From Trifolium pratense (taxonomy: Eukaryota; Streptophyta; Magnoliopsida; Fabales; Fabaceae), in NCBI RefSeq assembly GCF_020283565.1, contig NC_060065.1:23672409-23736408 (forward strand): 64,000 nt of DNA, read 5' to 3'. Shown in pieces: positions 43,849 through 56,571 of this stretch. Below the pieces are notes generated by a model. That model was not told the DNA's origin and ran no database searches. It saw only the letters and a list, made by a program, of their open reading frames with translations. Made by a program: the position numbers and the translations under genes. Each line of letters begins with the position of its first letter. Positions within the stretch are counted from its first letter, which is position 1.

Positions 43849-46403
43849 TGTTGAGGCAAAATCCATTTTAGTGTTTTAATGACAACAAACCTTATGGAAT
43901 AAATGTTAAGTTTTATGAATGGTGATCTACTGATGTTTGCACTTGAGTTTTTGTTGAAAGATAGGTAATGACAAAAGTGGACAAGCTAGAAGCCACTCAC
44001 ATCAACAAGTGCATTTTATATACTCAAACAATGAAAGAATCGGAGTAGCATCAGATGATCATAACAATAGCATCACAAGCTTCATAAAGATTTTTAAAGG
44101 ATGTTGTTTGAATCATAAGAGGTTTCATTTGAAGATTCAAACAAGAAAGCATGTTTCATGGTTAATAGTCTTCCTCATCACCATAAGGTTCACAATGAGT
44201 ATTAAAGATTCAAGGAAGAATATGAAGATCATAGTTGATGGAAATACTTGCATCACGAGCTACAGAAGAACATATTTGATGTTATCATGTCAAAGCTCAC
44301 ATTGAGTTTTGTTACATGCTTTGAGGATTTACTACTACAATTAACATCAATGGAAATGATGCATATGTTGAAGATCTTCAAAACCTACTCAAAGTTTCAT
44401 CTTAGCTTCTCAAGATAAGAATGATCTAAGAATGATTTTCCATGGATTTACAAAGGAGCTTATGCACCACAAGGTATCAAAGTTTTAATCATTGTCTAAA
44501 GCTAGAAAATGATAAATCCTCATGATGAGTACTCCCACGCCTCCACTAAAAGCATCTCAAAGTACTCAATTAACAAGCAACAATGTGTGCAAAACATCAA
44601 GAGGAATTGTGGAAAGTTTTGCAGCAACATGAAGATCCCTCTTTAAGAAAATCTTAAGATACTGTTTCAAGAATGATCTGAGAACATTCTTAACAGACAG
44701 ACTGCACTTTTGAATATAAGCACATTTTGGATTAAGTGCTTTCTGATTTTATAAGTCAACTTTGGACAAAACAAATAAGCACTTTACAAAGGAAATATGG
44801 ATCAAATCTCTACAGAAGATAATATCTTTTTGGATCAACACTTTTGATGGAAAATGAGCATATACCTTTCCTAGTCATAATTCATGCAATGAATTATATC
44901 TTTTATGATCTTTTATGGTATTGATCATCCAATGAAAATACCTGATCATATATCATAGGCCAATCAGATTGCAACAACACATTATGAACTATGAGTTGTG
45001 ATGTACTTGCAAAATGACTATGTTGGAACATTCTTCAATGGTGTTGTCATACAAGTACATTTTTGTCTCACATGCCTTTGTACTAATCCAGCTGGTTTAT
45101 TCCCAAGCTAAGGCTATCTCTGAGTTGTCTTGAGCCTACTGAACAGCTGCATATCACAAAGGAAATAGAGATGAAGCTTCATCACACTTGCTGATGCAGT
45201 CAAGACTGGTTCAAGACTGATTCAAGACTGATTCAAGAACGTTCCTGCACACAGTTTTGCAAAACCATCTCCAACTGTCATGAGTCCTTTTACTGAGGTT
45301 CCAAACGGCTATATCTGACCTCTGACATTGGAAGGATGCAGGAAACAACTCATTTGTACTTGCTTACAGCTCACGCATATTTGGCTCTTGTGGATCAAAG
45401 CAAAATGAAGTTCAAGACTGTTCCAAGACTGAACAGAGAACCTGTCAAATATGCAGAAGTTGTCTGCTGCTTGTGGAGCATTGAGTAACAGCTCTTTTTT
45501 GCCCTCTAACTGATATACTTGAAGGCCAAGCTTCAACCTCAAGCAGGCATCTATAAAAGGCAAGCAAATCCAAGAGAAAGAGCAAGAGTTCAAGCTACAA
45601 ATCATAAATTACTTGTTTTTGTCTACAAGTCCTAAAGCTCTTCTTTCACCACTCAAACTCAGGCTCTTCATTCACATCATACTTCTGAGTTTATTGAGTG
45701 TTTCTATTTGCTTCTCAAACAACCTTTGAGTTTCTACAAGCAAATTTCTCAAGAGACCACTTTTCAACATAACCCACTTTTAAGTGGTTATATCTTTGTC
45801 TCTCAATTTTACCACTCACACTCCAGCTCTCTATCAACCTATTGGATCACAATATTACTGAGTGTATTGAGTGTATTTTGTATAAGCTTCTCAAACTAGT
45901 TTTGAGTTTGTGTATAAGCTTAGATCCAGAACAACTTCCTTTGTAAAAGAAGATGGCTCAAGTCAATACGTAACTATTGATTGAGTGACACCTCTGTAAG
46001 GCTGAGGTAGATCAAGCTTGTAGGGCTTAGAAGTTTTTTGATCTTGGTTCAGATCAAAGAAGATTTGTATTTGAGATCGGTAGTATCCAAAGATCATAGT
46101 GAAAACTCACAGGCGTGGGGACTGGACTAGCCCAACATTTGGGTGAACCAGTATAACTTTTGTGTGTGAATCTCTCTTACCTTTAACTCTTTATTTACTG
46201 TAAACACACATCACACACACCACTTGATTTACATTTAATTTGAACTCTCACGCAGTGAAGAACATTCTCAGAACAATCTGTTTTATCATTCACTAACATT
46301 TATCCAAGTATACACTTGAGATCAATTTTGTAGAGTGCAGGATTAATTTTAAAAGGGTCACAATTCAAACCCCCCCTTTCTTGTGACTATTTCTTCCACT
46401 TCA
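43849..46403 (+). repeat. SIRE-A 3' LTR (2555 bp)
   Basis: It matches 8148-10703 with few substitutions and a 1-bp deletion (GTTGTCTTGAG here versus GTTGTCCTTGAG). The TATA box is at about 45552-45559. It is followed by TSD ATTGT (46404-46408). Confidence 0.95.
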
Positions 46404-47364
46404 ATTGTTTGGTCTTTCTTTTGGTGATTGGCGACACGTCACTAAAAACAAATGCATAGGCACATATGATTCACCCTTTCTTGGAGGATATATATACAAC
46501 AAACAATATTTATCATTGGGCAGAGAGAGAAGAATCACGTCGCAGCAAAAGAGAAGAAGACAATTCTAGGGTTTCGCCGTCGTACTTTTCATCGGTTATT
46601 CATGTATAATTTTCTTAACGATCTTTTGTTATATCAATTATTATTATGAGTAACTAATCTCATCATATTAGGAATTATAGATGATTCTCTTTGAAATTAT
46701 CTGAGCCGTGTAACTACGTGTTCTAGTTTATTCAATGAAAACTTATAATTATTCGGTTAATCTTGTGTTTATTGCTTTTCGTTAATTGATCACTTTCGAA
46801 TTGATTTTAAGTTATAAATCACTATTGACCCTAGGGTTTATACTAGAACTAGATTAATTGTTTGTCAATCGTAATTGCTTTAGGAATAAAGAATTAGTTG
46901 GTATGATTAAGAATTTAACGTCCATTCATGCTTTTGATAATATTAGTTTCACCTAAGGAATTAGGGTGCTATATTAGATAAACGAGATCGATGAGCCAAG
47001 GAATTGGACTCGGTCTATTTTGTTAAATTATCGTAAGAGGAGTGCTAGCAACACACTCTTTAAGAATTATAAGAATTTTATTGTTGAGGGCTAGAACCTA
47101 GAGTACCAGATAGGGACAAAGAGATGATTCAAAATAATTTCTAATCGTCTTTCTCTCATAAAAGTTCACGTTTCAACTTTCCTGCAATTTTAATTATTGT
47201 CACTGTTACTACAAATCAATCTGAAAACCCCCCTTTGCAATTTATTTATTAATCCTAAATTCATTGAATTGTTTTGTCGAGATTGAAACAATCCCTGCGG
47301 ATACGAACTTTATAAATTTTATTACTTAGCGACGAATTTAGTTCACTTGCTAGAATTGTCATCA
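46404..47364 (+). repeat. Element D: 3' LTR, second part (carries the Helitron empty site)
   Basis: It continues D's LTR after SIRE-A and ends TTGTCATCA at 47364, mirroring the start TGATGACAG. The reconstructed LTR length is 1186 bp. The A46631/T46632 junction is the uninterrupted equivalent of the Helitron insertion at 5262/5263. The next five bases, TTAAT, should be D's target duplication. Confidence 0.85.
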
Positions 47365-47738
47365 TTAATTTGTAGTGAAAATTTGAGTTTTCATCATCAC
47401 TTTTCCCCAATCAACTATTGGATGGCAACTCTTCAATAGGTTCTTCATCTCTTCACAATTTATTAGTTTCTATATATATAGCAACTTATTAATTATGTTA
47501 CTCTTACATATTGTGTGAAAATTTTAGACATCCTTATTTTTATTGATATAATGTTTGTTTTCTAACTTTTTTCTTATTTTTTATTTTTTTTATATCTTAA
47601 CGTAGATATGACAATTTTTTCATGTGAATTAGGATAAAAGAATAAAAGAGGGACTTCTATTTTTGTCTTTGTTGCATCTTTGATGATCAAGAGAGTCGAT
47701 GAAAAGCGACAATTTATGTGAGTATATATATCTTTGAG
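47365..47738 (+). other. Short unassigned AT-rich flank between D and F
   Basis: I see no ORF, repeat end or RNA gene. It ends with TTGAG (47734-47738), the target duplication of element F. Confidence 0.5.
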
Positions 47739-49133
47739 TGAAGGGATTTAAGAGGGGTTTTTCAAAATAATTAATCCTCTTAGCGGAACAATCCCGATGA
47801 ATGGATCTTGATTAAACCATTAATCACAAATCAAAGAACACAAAACCACAAGTTTATGTGTTTACCTCTTGAAGTGCAGAACCTTTGAGGTAGAAACTAT
47901 TTCTGATCACGAGCAAAGCAAAGTAGCGATACATCTACTCAGTCCACACTAACAGAACTTCTCCGATGACTGGTGCTAGCCAATTCCACCAGAGATTCAG
48001 AGAGAATAGGGTTTAGTGAGCGGCGGCTAGGTTTCACTTTGTGAATTAGGTTAAGCTTACAAAACTTCATCACAAGGGTTCTATTTATAGAACCACTTGT
48101 GTGGTCATCAAACCAAGCACTGCACCGTACCTTACGGTGGACCGCATTTCTCTATTTTCATAAATTAAATAATAAGTCATACTTAATTATTTAATTACTA
48201 ATAAGTCCTACTTATTATTTTATAAATAAGTCTTACCTATTTATTTCTCTCATCTATCTGTTCTTTGTGTGTGACCCTATAGGTTCTCGTAACGTTGGCA
48301 ATAATATTAAATCACATATTTAATATTATAAACAGTGAGCGGTATCTAGCAACACATCACTGCTACCCAAGTGACGAGAATGTCATGTGATCTGACGAAA
48401 CCTTTCTGTGATAACGATCGTGTGTATAATTACCCCTTTGCCCTTATGTCTATATTGAACACAAGGCATAGTATGTCACCCTTGCTAAGTTCAATATTGG
48501 GCCCATAGACATATCTCCTGTTATGTAGGAGGGGCAAATTCCATCTAGGTCACTCATGTCCCTCAGCATGATTCGTGGAATACCCATCAACCAACTTTAT
48601 AGTCATCCTGTTACGGATAACGTTTGAATGGCAACAAGGTAATACACTCCTACATCTAGGGTACATAGTGATTTCAGGTCGAAGGGTGGAATACACCATT
48701 ATCACTATGAGAATAACTTATGACACTTTTCATAACATACTATGTAGTATTCTCATGGCGGGTCAATCCAATATAAATATTACTCCTAACATTTATATCT
48801 ATGTGAAGACATGATATCTCATATCCATGACTCGTGAGATGAGGTCATCAGTCTACTCACATAATAGTCTCTATGTTTTATCGTTATCCCACATCACAGT
48901 AAAACTTGACTATGGATACTTTAAGAATAATGTCCTTATGTTTAATGGAGTCTCACTATTAAGTCACACTTAATGTTCCATTAATTAGACTAGCTATTCT
49001 AGGGACTTTATTAGTTTCAAATAAACATAATAAAGAAATGCCTTATTATATATATTAAATATATATAAATCAAAGTCATCATACAAAAGACGATTCTATC
49101 AAAATAGATTGGCTTTTAGGGCTTACTCCAACA
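47739..49133 (-). repeat. Element F 3' LTR (1395 bp)
   Basis: On the minus strand it runs TGTTGGAGTAAGCC to CCCTTCA. It is preceded on that strand by a purine-rich AGTGGGAGAT (49134-49143). Three ATAAGT-NNN-ACTTAT-like palindromes lie at about 48171-48245, and a variant (TTAAGTCACACTTAA) near 48959. Confidence 0.92.
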
Positions 49134-52100
49134 ATCTCCCACTAGCACTAAAGCCAATCAGATATTAACTCAACATCTATTGGACTAGCTTCATCATCAA
49201 ACATATTCTATGCAAGATTTTCTATTAGTGGATAAGGAACTCTTTCCTATGTTGGTACCCGATACATCTTCCAATTCACACTTTTGATCTTCTATCAAAA
49301 GGAAATAAAGTGTCAAAACTTGTATTTGAATCGTTGGTGAGATCTGGTTTTTCGTTGCTTGCAAGATTAAACCATTACCATCTTTAATGAGGTCAAGGGA
49401 ATCTGCAACGTAAGGAAAACAATTTGCTTCCTCATCTTATGAGACAAACGATTCAAATCATATATTTGACCTTTGTAATAGATATATCAATCTTCTGAAG
49501 CTTGTAAGCTTACAGATTTGACATCCGAGCATAAAGTTTATTCCATACTACAAACTGGTTATATTGTTCTTTGGTTTGGAAAATCAATATCATTGTAACT
49601 CATTTACAATGATCCTTTCCAGATCCAATCAAGAAGCCATCCTTAGTCCTTTTAAGATATCCATGGATATTCTTGATGGTGATCTAATGACAATCACTAG
49701 AAATAATTTGGTACATATTGTTTATGCTAATAGCATATAGTACATCTGGTCTAGTACATATCATGATGTACATGATCAATCCAATTGCCAAAGCATTTGG
49801 TTACTCCTCATGCACCCCTTTCTCGTCTAATGAGGTTGGATATTGTCTTTGAGACAAAATACATCATGTGACGTATGCAATGATTTCAATAAAATTAAGC
49901 ACTCGAGGTGTCTGTACACTTCATCAAATATGTATGTAGGCTAAGGTTGAGATATGTCAACAATCTATCTCTATAGATTTTGATTCCTATCTTTTAGGAA
50001 GTCTCACCTAAGCATTTAATCAAGAAACAATTACCTAATCATGTCTTACATGTCTAGTGTATGAAAATTGTCTTGATGATCAGTATGTTATCCACATACA
50101 ATACCAGATTAATTTAAATACTCCCACTGAATTTCTTGTGTGCACAAGATTTCCTTTATTAATCTTAGTTTTCATAAAACTTGATCAACGAAACCGATAA
50201 TTCAACTTTGAGAAATTTGAACAAATTCATAAATGAATTTTGTAATTTTTACACTTTCTAGCATCCATTAGATTAACGAAACCCCATCCATATGTCAAAT
50301 ACATATGTAAGGTCATTCTAATTAAGGAATGTAACCTCGTTGTCCGTCTGCCAGAACTCGTAATAAAAGATACAACAATTGCAAGTGAAATCAAATGAGT
50401 TTCAGTACTATGATTGAAATAAAGGTTTCATCATTTGTGTGAAACTTTTCACATTCAATCACACCATAAAGGTATTCACAATACCATCCATGTGAGTCTT
50501 TACAACAAGACCCAATTTCATCATATGGGTCTTACCCATTTAGATGTCAAAACCAATATCAATATATGGTTTGTGTACATGGACTCTATTTAAGATTCCG
50601 CCACTTCTCAGAATTTAGGTCACTCACGACCTCCTAATAAGTCACATTTTCATCTTCTATGAGCATCAGATCACCTTGTTGAGTCATGGTAAGACCATGT
50701 CTCTCAACCGTGTGATATGACATATCCGACTTATATAGTTCTTGTGCTACTCGAATTGGTGATCCAATAACAACCCTTGTGGAACTGATTCCATGTTCAT
50801 TCTCAAAAGATATGTATTTTGTGGTACTTGAATTTACTCAAGTTCTACATTACTCCCACTATCTATTCTAGAGACACATTCCTTCTAAAAGAATATTTTA
50901 ATTCTAGTAACAAAACAACTTTTGTCATAGTGAGCGTTGTAGAATTAGTATTCCTGAGTTTCTTTAGGATACCTCCACAAATACACATTCATCCAAGTCG
51001 GAATTAAGTTTATCTAATAAACCTTACAATCCAAACTATCATAAAGTCGAACTAGGTACTCTTACCTCCTTATCAAATATGGTGTCTTTATGATTTCTTT
51101 TATTGGAACTTTTGTGGGTAAAGAATAACTCTAATTAAAATAGATTTTCGAAAGAGTCGCTGGAGATATAAACGAACTATCTTATTTGTAATCATGTTAA
51201 ACATGATGTAATATAAATAGTTGTTACTATACTCCTTATCTAAGTATTTACCATTACGACTTGTTCGTATGGTCTTAATACTTTTCAAAATTATTCCTTT
51301 ACTTCATTCATAAATTCTTTGAACAAATTCAAAGAATCATACTTTGTCTCAACCACACATATTCACAACTACTAAGCTAATTAGTAATGTAAATGAAGTA
51401 AAAGAAATAAAATTATATCTAGCAAATAATTAGTTTAGTGGTTCATATACATCTCATATGTATATATTTCAAATAGATCAAATGTCACTTTGCCTTAGTT
51501 GGTAATTGACATACTGAACTATTTTCAAAAGTGGAACTCACATCCTTCAAATGATATAAATCAAATGAGTCCAAAAATTCCTATCCATGGAGTATGGAAA
51601 TGTGTGTCTCACCTATTAGTACTAAACAATATTAATTGCCACTAATTTACAAGGTTCAAATCTTATTTGATCCTTATTCATCATTGTTATAGATAAGGTT
51701 ATCAAGTTGATGGAACTCAATTCCATTACTCAATTAGAACAATAGAATAGAAAACATTATTTGGATAATGAAACAACACTTGTCTATTATTCAAACAAGC
51801 AGTCCTTTCTCTTGTCAATACAAGGTTTAGGTCCAATGTTTCTATTATTAAATGAAACATAATAACAATTATTTGGTTCCATGTCAAACTCAACTTCTAC
51901 GATCAATGAAACTATTTCATTCTAAACGTAGGTTGACTTTATCTATGGTCAAATTTTCACTTCTTTAAAACAACTTCATATTTCAACAAATATGAAATTA
52001 ACAACTGGTATCATATATCTAAGATAAAAAGTGGATAATTTAACTGTCTATAACAAGGTCTATGAAGAAGTTTTACTTCTTTCTTCAACTTTAACTCTTT

Positions 52101-54122
52101 CAAAATCATTAGTAAGTTTTCTCGTATTTGAGAGAACAATTCTCAATACATGTATCAATTCAGAAATTCCTTTCTGAACTATTTATCCTTCGTAAGGACA
52201 TTTTACAGTAAAATATAAAATATATGCCAAATATATCTAACTACGAAAATAAGAATATTTGTATCATGATTAAAACATATTTAACTAGGTCTTTAATTAA
52301 ATATGCTCCCACTATTTTACTCAAACCAAATGACCCTCGACATTTGATTCGGAAAATCTCGTTGGAAGATTTTCTAGTGGGAATGAGATCCATATTTTAC
52401 TATGTTCTAAGTCAGCGTTGGACTGATTACACAAAACATAGTTATTTTAGGTAGGAAACTCCTTTCCAATTGTATCTCATAACTCTCATATCCTTTCCGT
52501 TGGGTGAATAACACTTATTCTAATCCATCATATGGAGTAACCCAACAATTGCTTCTAAAATCATAGAATCATATTATATTTCTTTTAGTTAAGTTAGACC
52601 CAATGAATAGCAATCGAGTAAACTGGTTACCTCACCGCAACTTATCAATATAGACAATGCACTTTAGGTTGGCAAAACCTACATTGATCGATATTGATCT
52701 TGAAGGGTGCTAAATGTTGGAAAGCTTTCAACTTAATATTTCTTTTAAGGGATTTTAATTAAATTTAATTTCACCGTATTTTGTATCTCATACAAAACGT
52801 GTTTCAATTTACATGACACTCATGTAAATATATGTTTAACAATTATATAAAATATTCAAAACATATATAATTAAAACATTCATCTCATGCATCACATACA
52901 TAAAATAAACTAAGGTAGTATAGTTATGGCCTACTAAAATGAAAGAATTAAATAAACTAATTTGTTACAATTCTTTGACCCTCGAGCAAACTTCTCAAGT
53001 TACTCCGTCGACATCCTTCGTTTGGCTTTGTCTCCCGTCATCACGAGCAATTACAATTATTTAAAATAAATAAAATAAATAAATTGTCACGACACGCAGA
53101 CCGTATTTATAAAATAATAAACCACGACACGCATGTCGTATTTAAACTAAATAAAATAAACTCAAACACGCTATGGCCATAACTATACACCTCTAATAAC
53201 TAATTAAAATTAAATAATTAATTAGCGCATCGCAAAATTATTTAACAACAATTATTAAATAACACTTTAATTATTTGAATTAACTATTAATTCAAAGAAA
53301 TTACTATAATTGATCAAAATTGGTTTCCAAAACCAAAATAGGATTCCGGTCATTAAAACAATAAAACCAATCAATTTTGAATTTGATTTGCTGTTATTTT
53401 TTTTTTTAAGCCATAAAATCTTGAACCAAATTCAAAACATGCCTAATATAATTGATTGATATATATATATGGCAGTTCCAAATTTTCTAAAAGAAAGAAA
53501 TATGGCAGTTCCAAATTTGAACCATTCTTTCTTGGAAAGTTAATATATTATCAATCAATTATATTTAATCAAAAATCACATCTAATGTGATAATGGTCCG
53601 CATGATCAAATCATGATATATTATTTTAAAATTGAATCAAGAACAAAAATATTGAACTAATATATTATTCAATCTCATTGAACAACAATTAATTCAACAA
53701 TTTATTCAATAACAAAGATCAATCATCATAAAACAAAACTATTGGCAATTGGTAACAGACCATGTATCGACCATCACATGGAGATACCCGGTATCAATTT
53801 GAAAACACTAATTTGTTTAAAGGCAGTAGAAAAAATTCACCGAGAATAAGAACAACATTCTCATAATCAAAATAAGGTCTGTCATGTATATCTCATATAC
53901 ATTGTAACAATAATACCAAATGAATCATATTCAAAAACAACAAACATGATATATGAAATCTAACCGACCAAAAAACGAAATCGAAAGCACACATGTCGCA
54001 TCACATAAGTCGGCGCTCATACATGGTAACATAAAATAGATGTATATAATTATGAACATATCGCCATATAATCATCCTTATACATCTACCGATTCGAATT
54101 TAATGATTTAATCACAACCATT
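49134..54122 (-). pseudogene. Element F degenerate gag-pol
   Basis: On the minus strand near 50068-50112 a frame reads LVLYVDNILII, a copia reverse transcriptase YVDD box with the second Asp replaced by Asn. Near 49620-49800 it reads MLCTRPDVLYAIS and IHGYLKRTKDGFLIGSG, the region between reverse transcriptase and RNase H, broken by a stop. The rest is too decayed for me to align. The small ORFs in this interval have no recognisable content. The order confirms minus-strand orientation. Confidence 0.75.
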
Positions 54123-54134
54123 GCTCTGATACCA
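54123..54134 (-). other. Element F primer binding site (tRNA-iMet type)
   Basis: TGGTATCAGAGC on the minus strand, one base from the LTR end at 54136. It is the typical copia primer site. Confidence 0.92.
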
Positions 54135-54135
54135 C

Positions 54136-54505
54136 TGAAGGGATTTAAGAGGGGTTTTTCAAAATAATTAATCCTCTTAGCGGAACAATCCCGATGAACG
54201 GATCTTGATTAAACCATTAATCACAAATCAAAGAACACAAAACCACAAGTTTATGTGTTTACCTCTTGAAGTGCAGAACCTTTGAGGTAGAAACTGTTTC
54301 TGATCACGAGCAAAGCAAAGTAGCGATGCATCTACTCAGTCCACACTAACAGAACTTCTCCGATGACCGGTGCTAGCCAATTCCACCAGAGATCCAGAGA
54401 GAATAGGGTTTTGAGAGCGGCGGCTAGGTTTCACTTTGTGAATTAGGTTAAGCTTACAAAACTTCATCAAAAGGGTTCTATTTATAGAACCACTTGTGTG
54501 GTCAT
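54136..54505 (-). repeat. Element F 5' LTR, first block
   Basis: It is interrupted by element E. GTCAT at 54501-54505 is duplicated at 58305-58309. Confidence 0.93.
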
Positions 54506-54971
54506 TGTTGGTGTTTTGATTGGCTACATTTTTGCAAAAGCCAACCAGCCAGATGCTGGACTGAGGTGCTGTAGCATTATAGTACATCATCCTGATGCTC
54601 TGTTTTTCGTGCAGAATTTTTATTTCAAATCTGAGTCAAGATTTTCTTCAATTATATATTCAGGCACGTGCGTCTGGGAAAAACGAGTCTTGCTCAGTAA
54701 GTTTTATTGAAGTCGGCTGAAGGAATGTTATTTAAAACAAAAATATAATTATATTATATTTTTGGCGTTTTTTTTTTGTTTGGTACAACATGAAACAAAC
54801 AAATTATATTTTTGAAATTAATTTAGGGTTGGGCCGCAATTCCTACAGCTGTATGTGTCTGAAGACCTAACTTGGACATCAAGACAATTGAAGACTATAA
54901 ATATGTGAAGCCTCAAGCCTTTACAACTCGTGTATTCTAAACCTTGTATTACAAAAGTGTGCGTTTTTAAG
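54506..54971 (+). repeat. Element E truncated 5' LTR
   Basis: It matches the first ~466 bp of 57312-58304, including TATAAATA at 54896-54903. It ends at GCGTTTTTAAG, where the copies diverge. Confidence 0.92.
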
Positions 54972-55023
54972 TTTTGAACTTGATGATATTGGCGCTACCT
55001 CTAAGGCCAATTTTGAGTCAGAA

Positions 55024-56571
55024 ATGACAGTTGATGAGAATGCAGGTTCTGGGCTAGATGATGTAAATGATGCTACAGCATCTGCAGCACATGTTGATGT
55101 TAGTACTTCTGTAGTCCCTGATTCACCAAACTCTCCTGTAGTTCCTGATAATGAGAAAAGCACTGAAACCACCATCCCTGCTGATGTCACTACTCAGGAT
55201 AAGGGTAAAACTGCTAGTGTACCTGATACAAGTGAGGCAAATGTTATTGATGTTGAAAGCCTCAACCTCAAGGGAACTCCTGTGACTAGAGCTGGTATGT
55301 CTAGGAGGCTGAGGAGCAGTACTGGAAAGGATATAGCCACTCCTTCTGAAGCCACCAAAACTAAAATCGGGCCTAAGAAACAGTGGAGCAAGGTCACTAT
55401 ACCCTCTGAGAGTAAGAAGAATACTGTGAAGAGGAAGACTCTCTCCTCTAGTGACTCTGACTATGAGGAAGACCAGGATGCTGAAGCATCTCCTGCAGCA
55501 TCTCCTCTAAAATCTGCCAAGAGAAGAAGAATGACCTCTAATGTACCATCTGTACCAATTGATAATGTCTCCTTCCACTGTGTTGAGAATGTTGACAGGT
55601 GGAAATTTGTGGTCAAAAGGAGAATGGCCATAGAAAGGAACCTTAATGAAGAATTCTTGAAATGTCAAGATATTATGAATCTGATAGTGGAAGCAGGGCT
55701 GATGAAAACTGTATCTGAGTTGGGTAAATGCTATGATAAATTGACCAGAGAGTTCTTAGTGAACATCCCAGCTGATTGTGATAACCCTTTAAGTCCTGAG
55801 TACTTGAAGGTGTATGTGAGGGGAAGATGTGTTGACTTTTCACCAGTCATCATCAACCAACATCTAGGTAGATGTGATGTTCCTGCACCTGAATTGGAGA
55901 TATCTATGAATGAGGTGTGCAAGACAATAACTGGTGACAAAGTGAGAATGTGGCCAAGAGCTGGAAAACTGTCTGCTGCAAAATTGACCACAAAGTATGC
56001 TCTGCTGAACAAAATTGCTGCAGCCAACTGGGTTCCCACTACACACTTCAATAGTGTAGCTACAGGTTTGGCCAAACTCATCTATGCCATAGGTACTCAT
56101 ACTGTTTTTGATTATGGCAATTATATCTTTAATGCAACAATTCTTCATGGCTCTTCTACTGCTGTAAAGATGCCAATAGCCTTTCCCACCTTGATCTGTG
56201 ATATTATTTTGTCCCAACATCCTGATATCTGCACTAAGTCTGATGTGCCTGTCCCTAGACCTTCAGCCTTGACCATGGATTTTAGATTGTTGGAAGGTAA
56301 ACATGCTGCAGACATTGCTGTAGCATCTTTGAAGAAACCAGCTGCAGGCATGACCAAAAGACAGATGATTGCTAATCTCAGGGAGGTTAGTAAAATGCTG
56401 GGTGAGAAGAAGGAGCTGGTAGATGGTGTAATCCAAGCCTTGGAGCTTGAGCAGTCACAAGCAAATGATGATGGAGTTGGTCCTTCCCATGGTGCTTCCC
56501 ATGATGATGATCTTGCAGGTGGTGACACTGTAGAAGAGGAGATGGCCTCTGATGACAGTCCCTCCATATGA
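55024..56571 (+). CDS. Element E envelope-like ORF (515 aa)
   Basis: It is open and well preserved. The frame extends upstream of the ATG at 55024 into LTR sequence because of the deletion, so the true N-terminus is lost. The N-terminal part is Ser/Thr/Asp-rich. Basic clusters (SRRLRSSTGKD, TVKRKTLSSSDSDYEED, KSAKRRRMT) suggest nuclear targeting. The core (IDNVSFHCVENVDRWKF..., TREFLVNIPADCDNP, VYVRGRCVDFSPVIINQHL) is clearly homologous to the B ORFs and more distantly to element C's second ORF. The C-terminus is acidic. GATGCT-NN-AGCATC palindromes occur within the coding sequence (55069-55082, 55478-55491, 56314-56327). Function unknown. Its survival as the only ORF of the element is notable. 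Confidence 0.85.
   Translation: MTVDENAGSGLDDVNDATASAAHVDVSTSVVPDSPNSPVVPDNEKSTETTIPADVTTQDKGKTASVPDTSEANVIDVESLNLKGTPVTRAGMSRRLRSSTGKDIATPSEATKTKIGPKKQWSKVTIPSESKKNTVKRKTLSSSDSDYEEDQDAEASPAASPLKSAKRRRMTSNVPSVPIDNVSFHCVENVDRWKFVVKRRMAIERNLNEEFLKCQDIMNLIVEAGLMKTVSELGKCYDKLTREFLVNIPADCDNPLSPEYLKVYVRGRCVDFSPVIINQHLGRCDVPAPELEISMNEVCKTITGDKVRMWPRAGKLSAAKLTTKYALLNKIAAANWVPTTHFNSVATGLAKLIYAIGTHTVFDYGNYIFNATILHGSSTAVKMPIAFPTLICDIILSQHPDICTKSDVPVPRPSALTMDFRLLEGKHAADIAVASLKKPAAGMTKRQMIANLREVSKMLGEKKELVDGVIQALELEQSQANDDGVGPSHGASHDDDLAGGDTVEEEMASDDSPSI

Larger units (their letters stand above)
8148..46403 (+). mobile_element. SIRE-A: Sirevirus-type Ty1/copia element, split by nested insertions
   Basis: The LTRs are 8148-10703 and 43849-46403, with TSD ATTGT on both sides. 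The internal sequence survives in three blocks: 10704-11092, 30036-33220 and 41972-43848. They are separated by B-outer and element C. Sirevirus hallmarks are the CCHC Gag, a tRNA-Met-type primer site and several AGGGGGAG polypurine copies before the 3' LTR. By eye the LTRs differ at about 7-8 of 2556 positions (0.3%), yet the pol and 3' ORF remnants are riddled with stops and gaps. It therefore probably inserted already defective and was mobilised in trans. Confidence 0.92.

Noticed and set aside
48575..48814. 79-aa ORF in element F LTRs (also 58776-59015)
   Set aside because: Lies within the LTR on the strand opposite to the element and is duplicated only because LTRs are.
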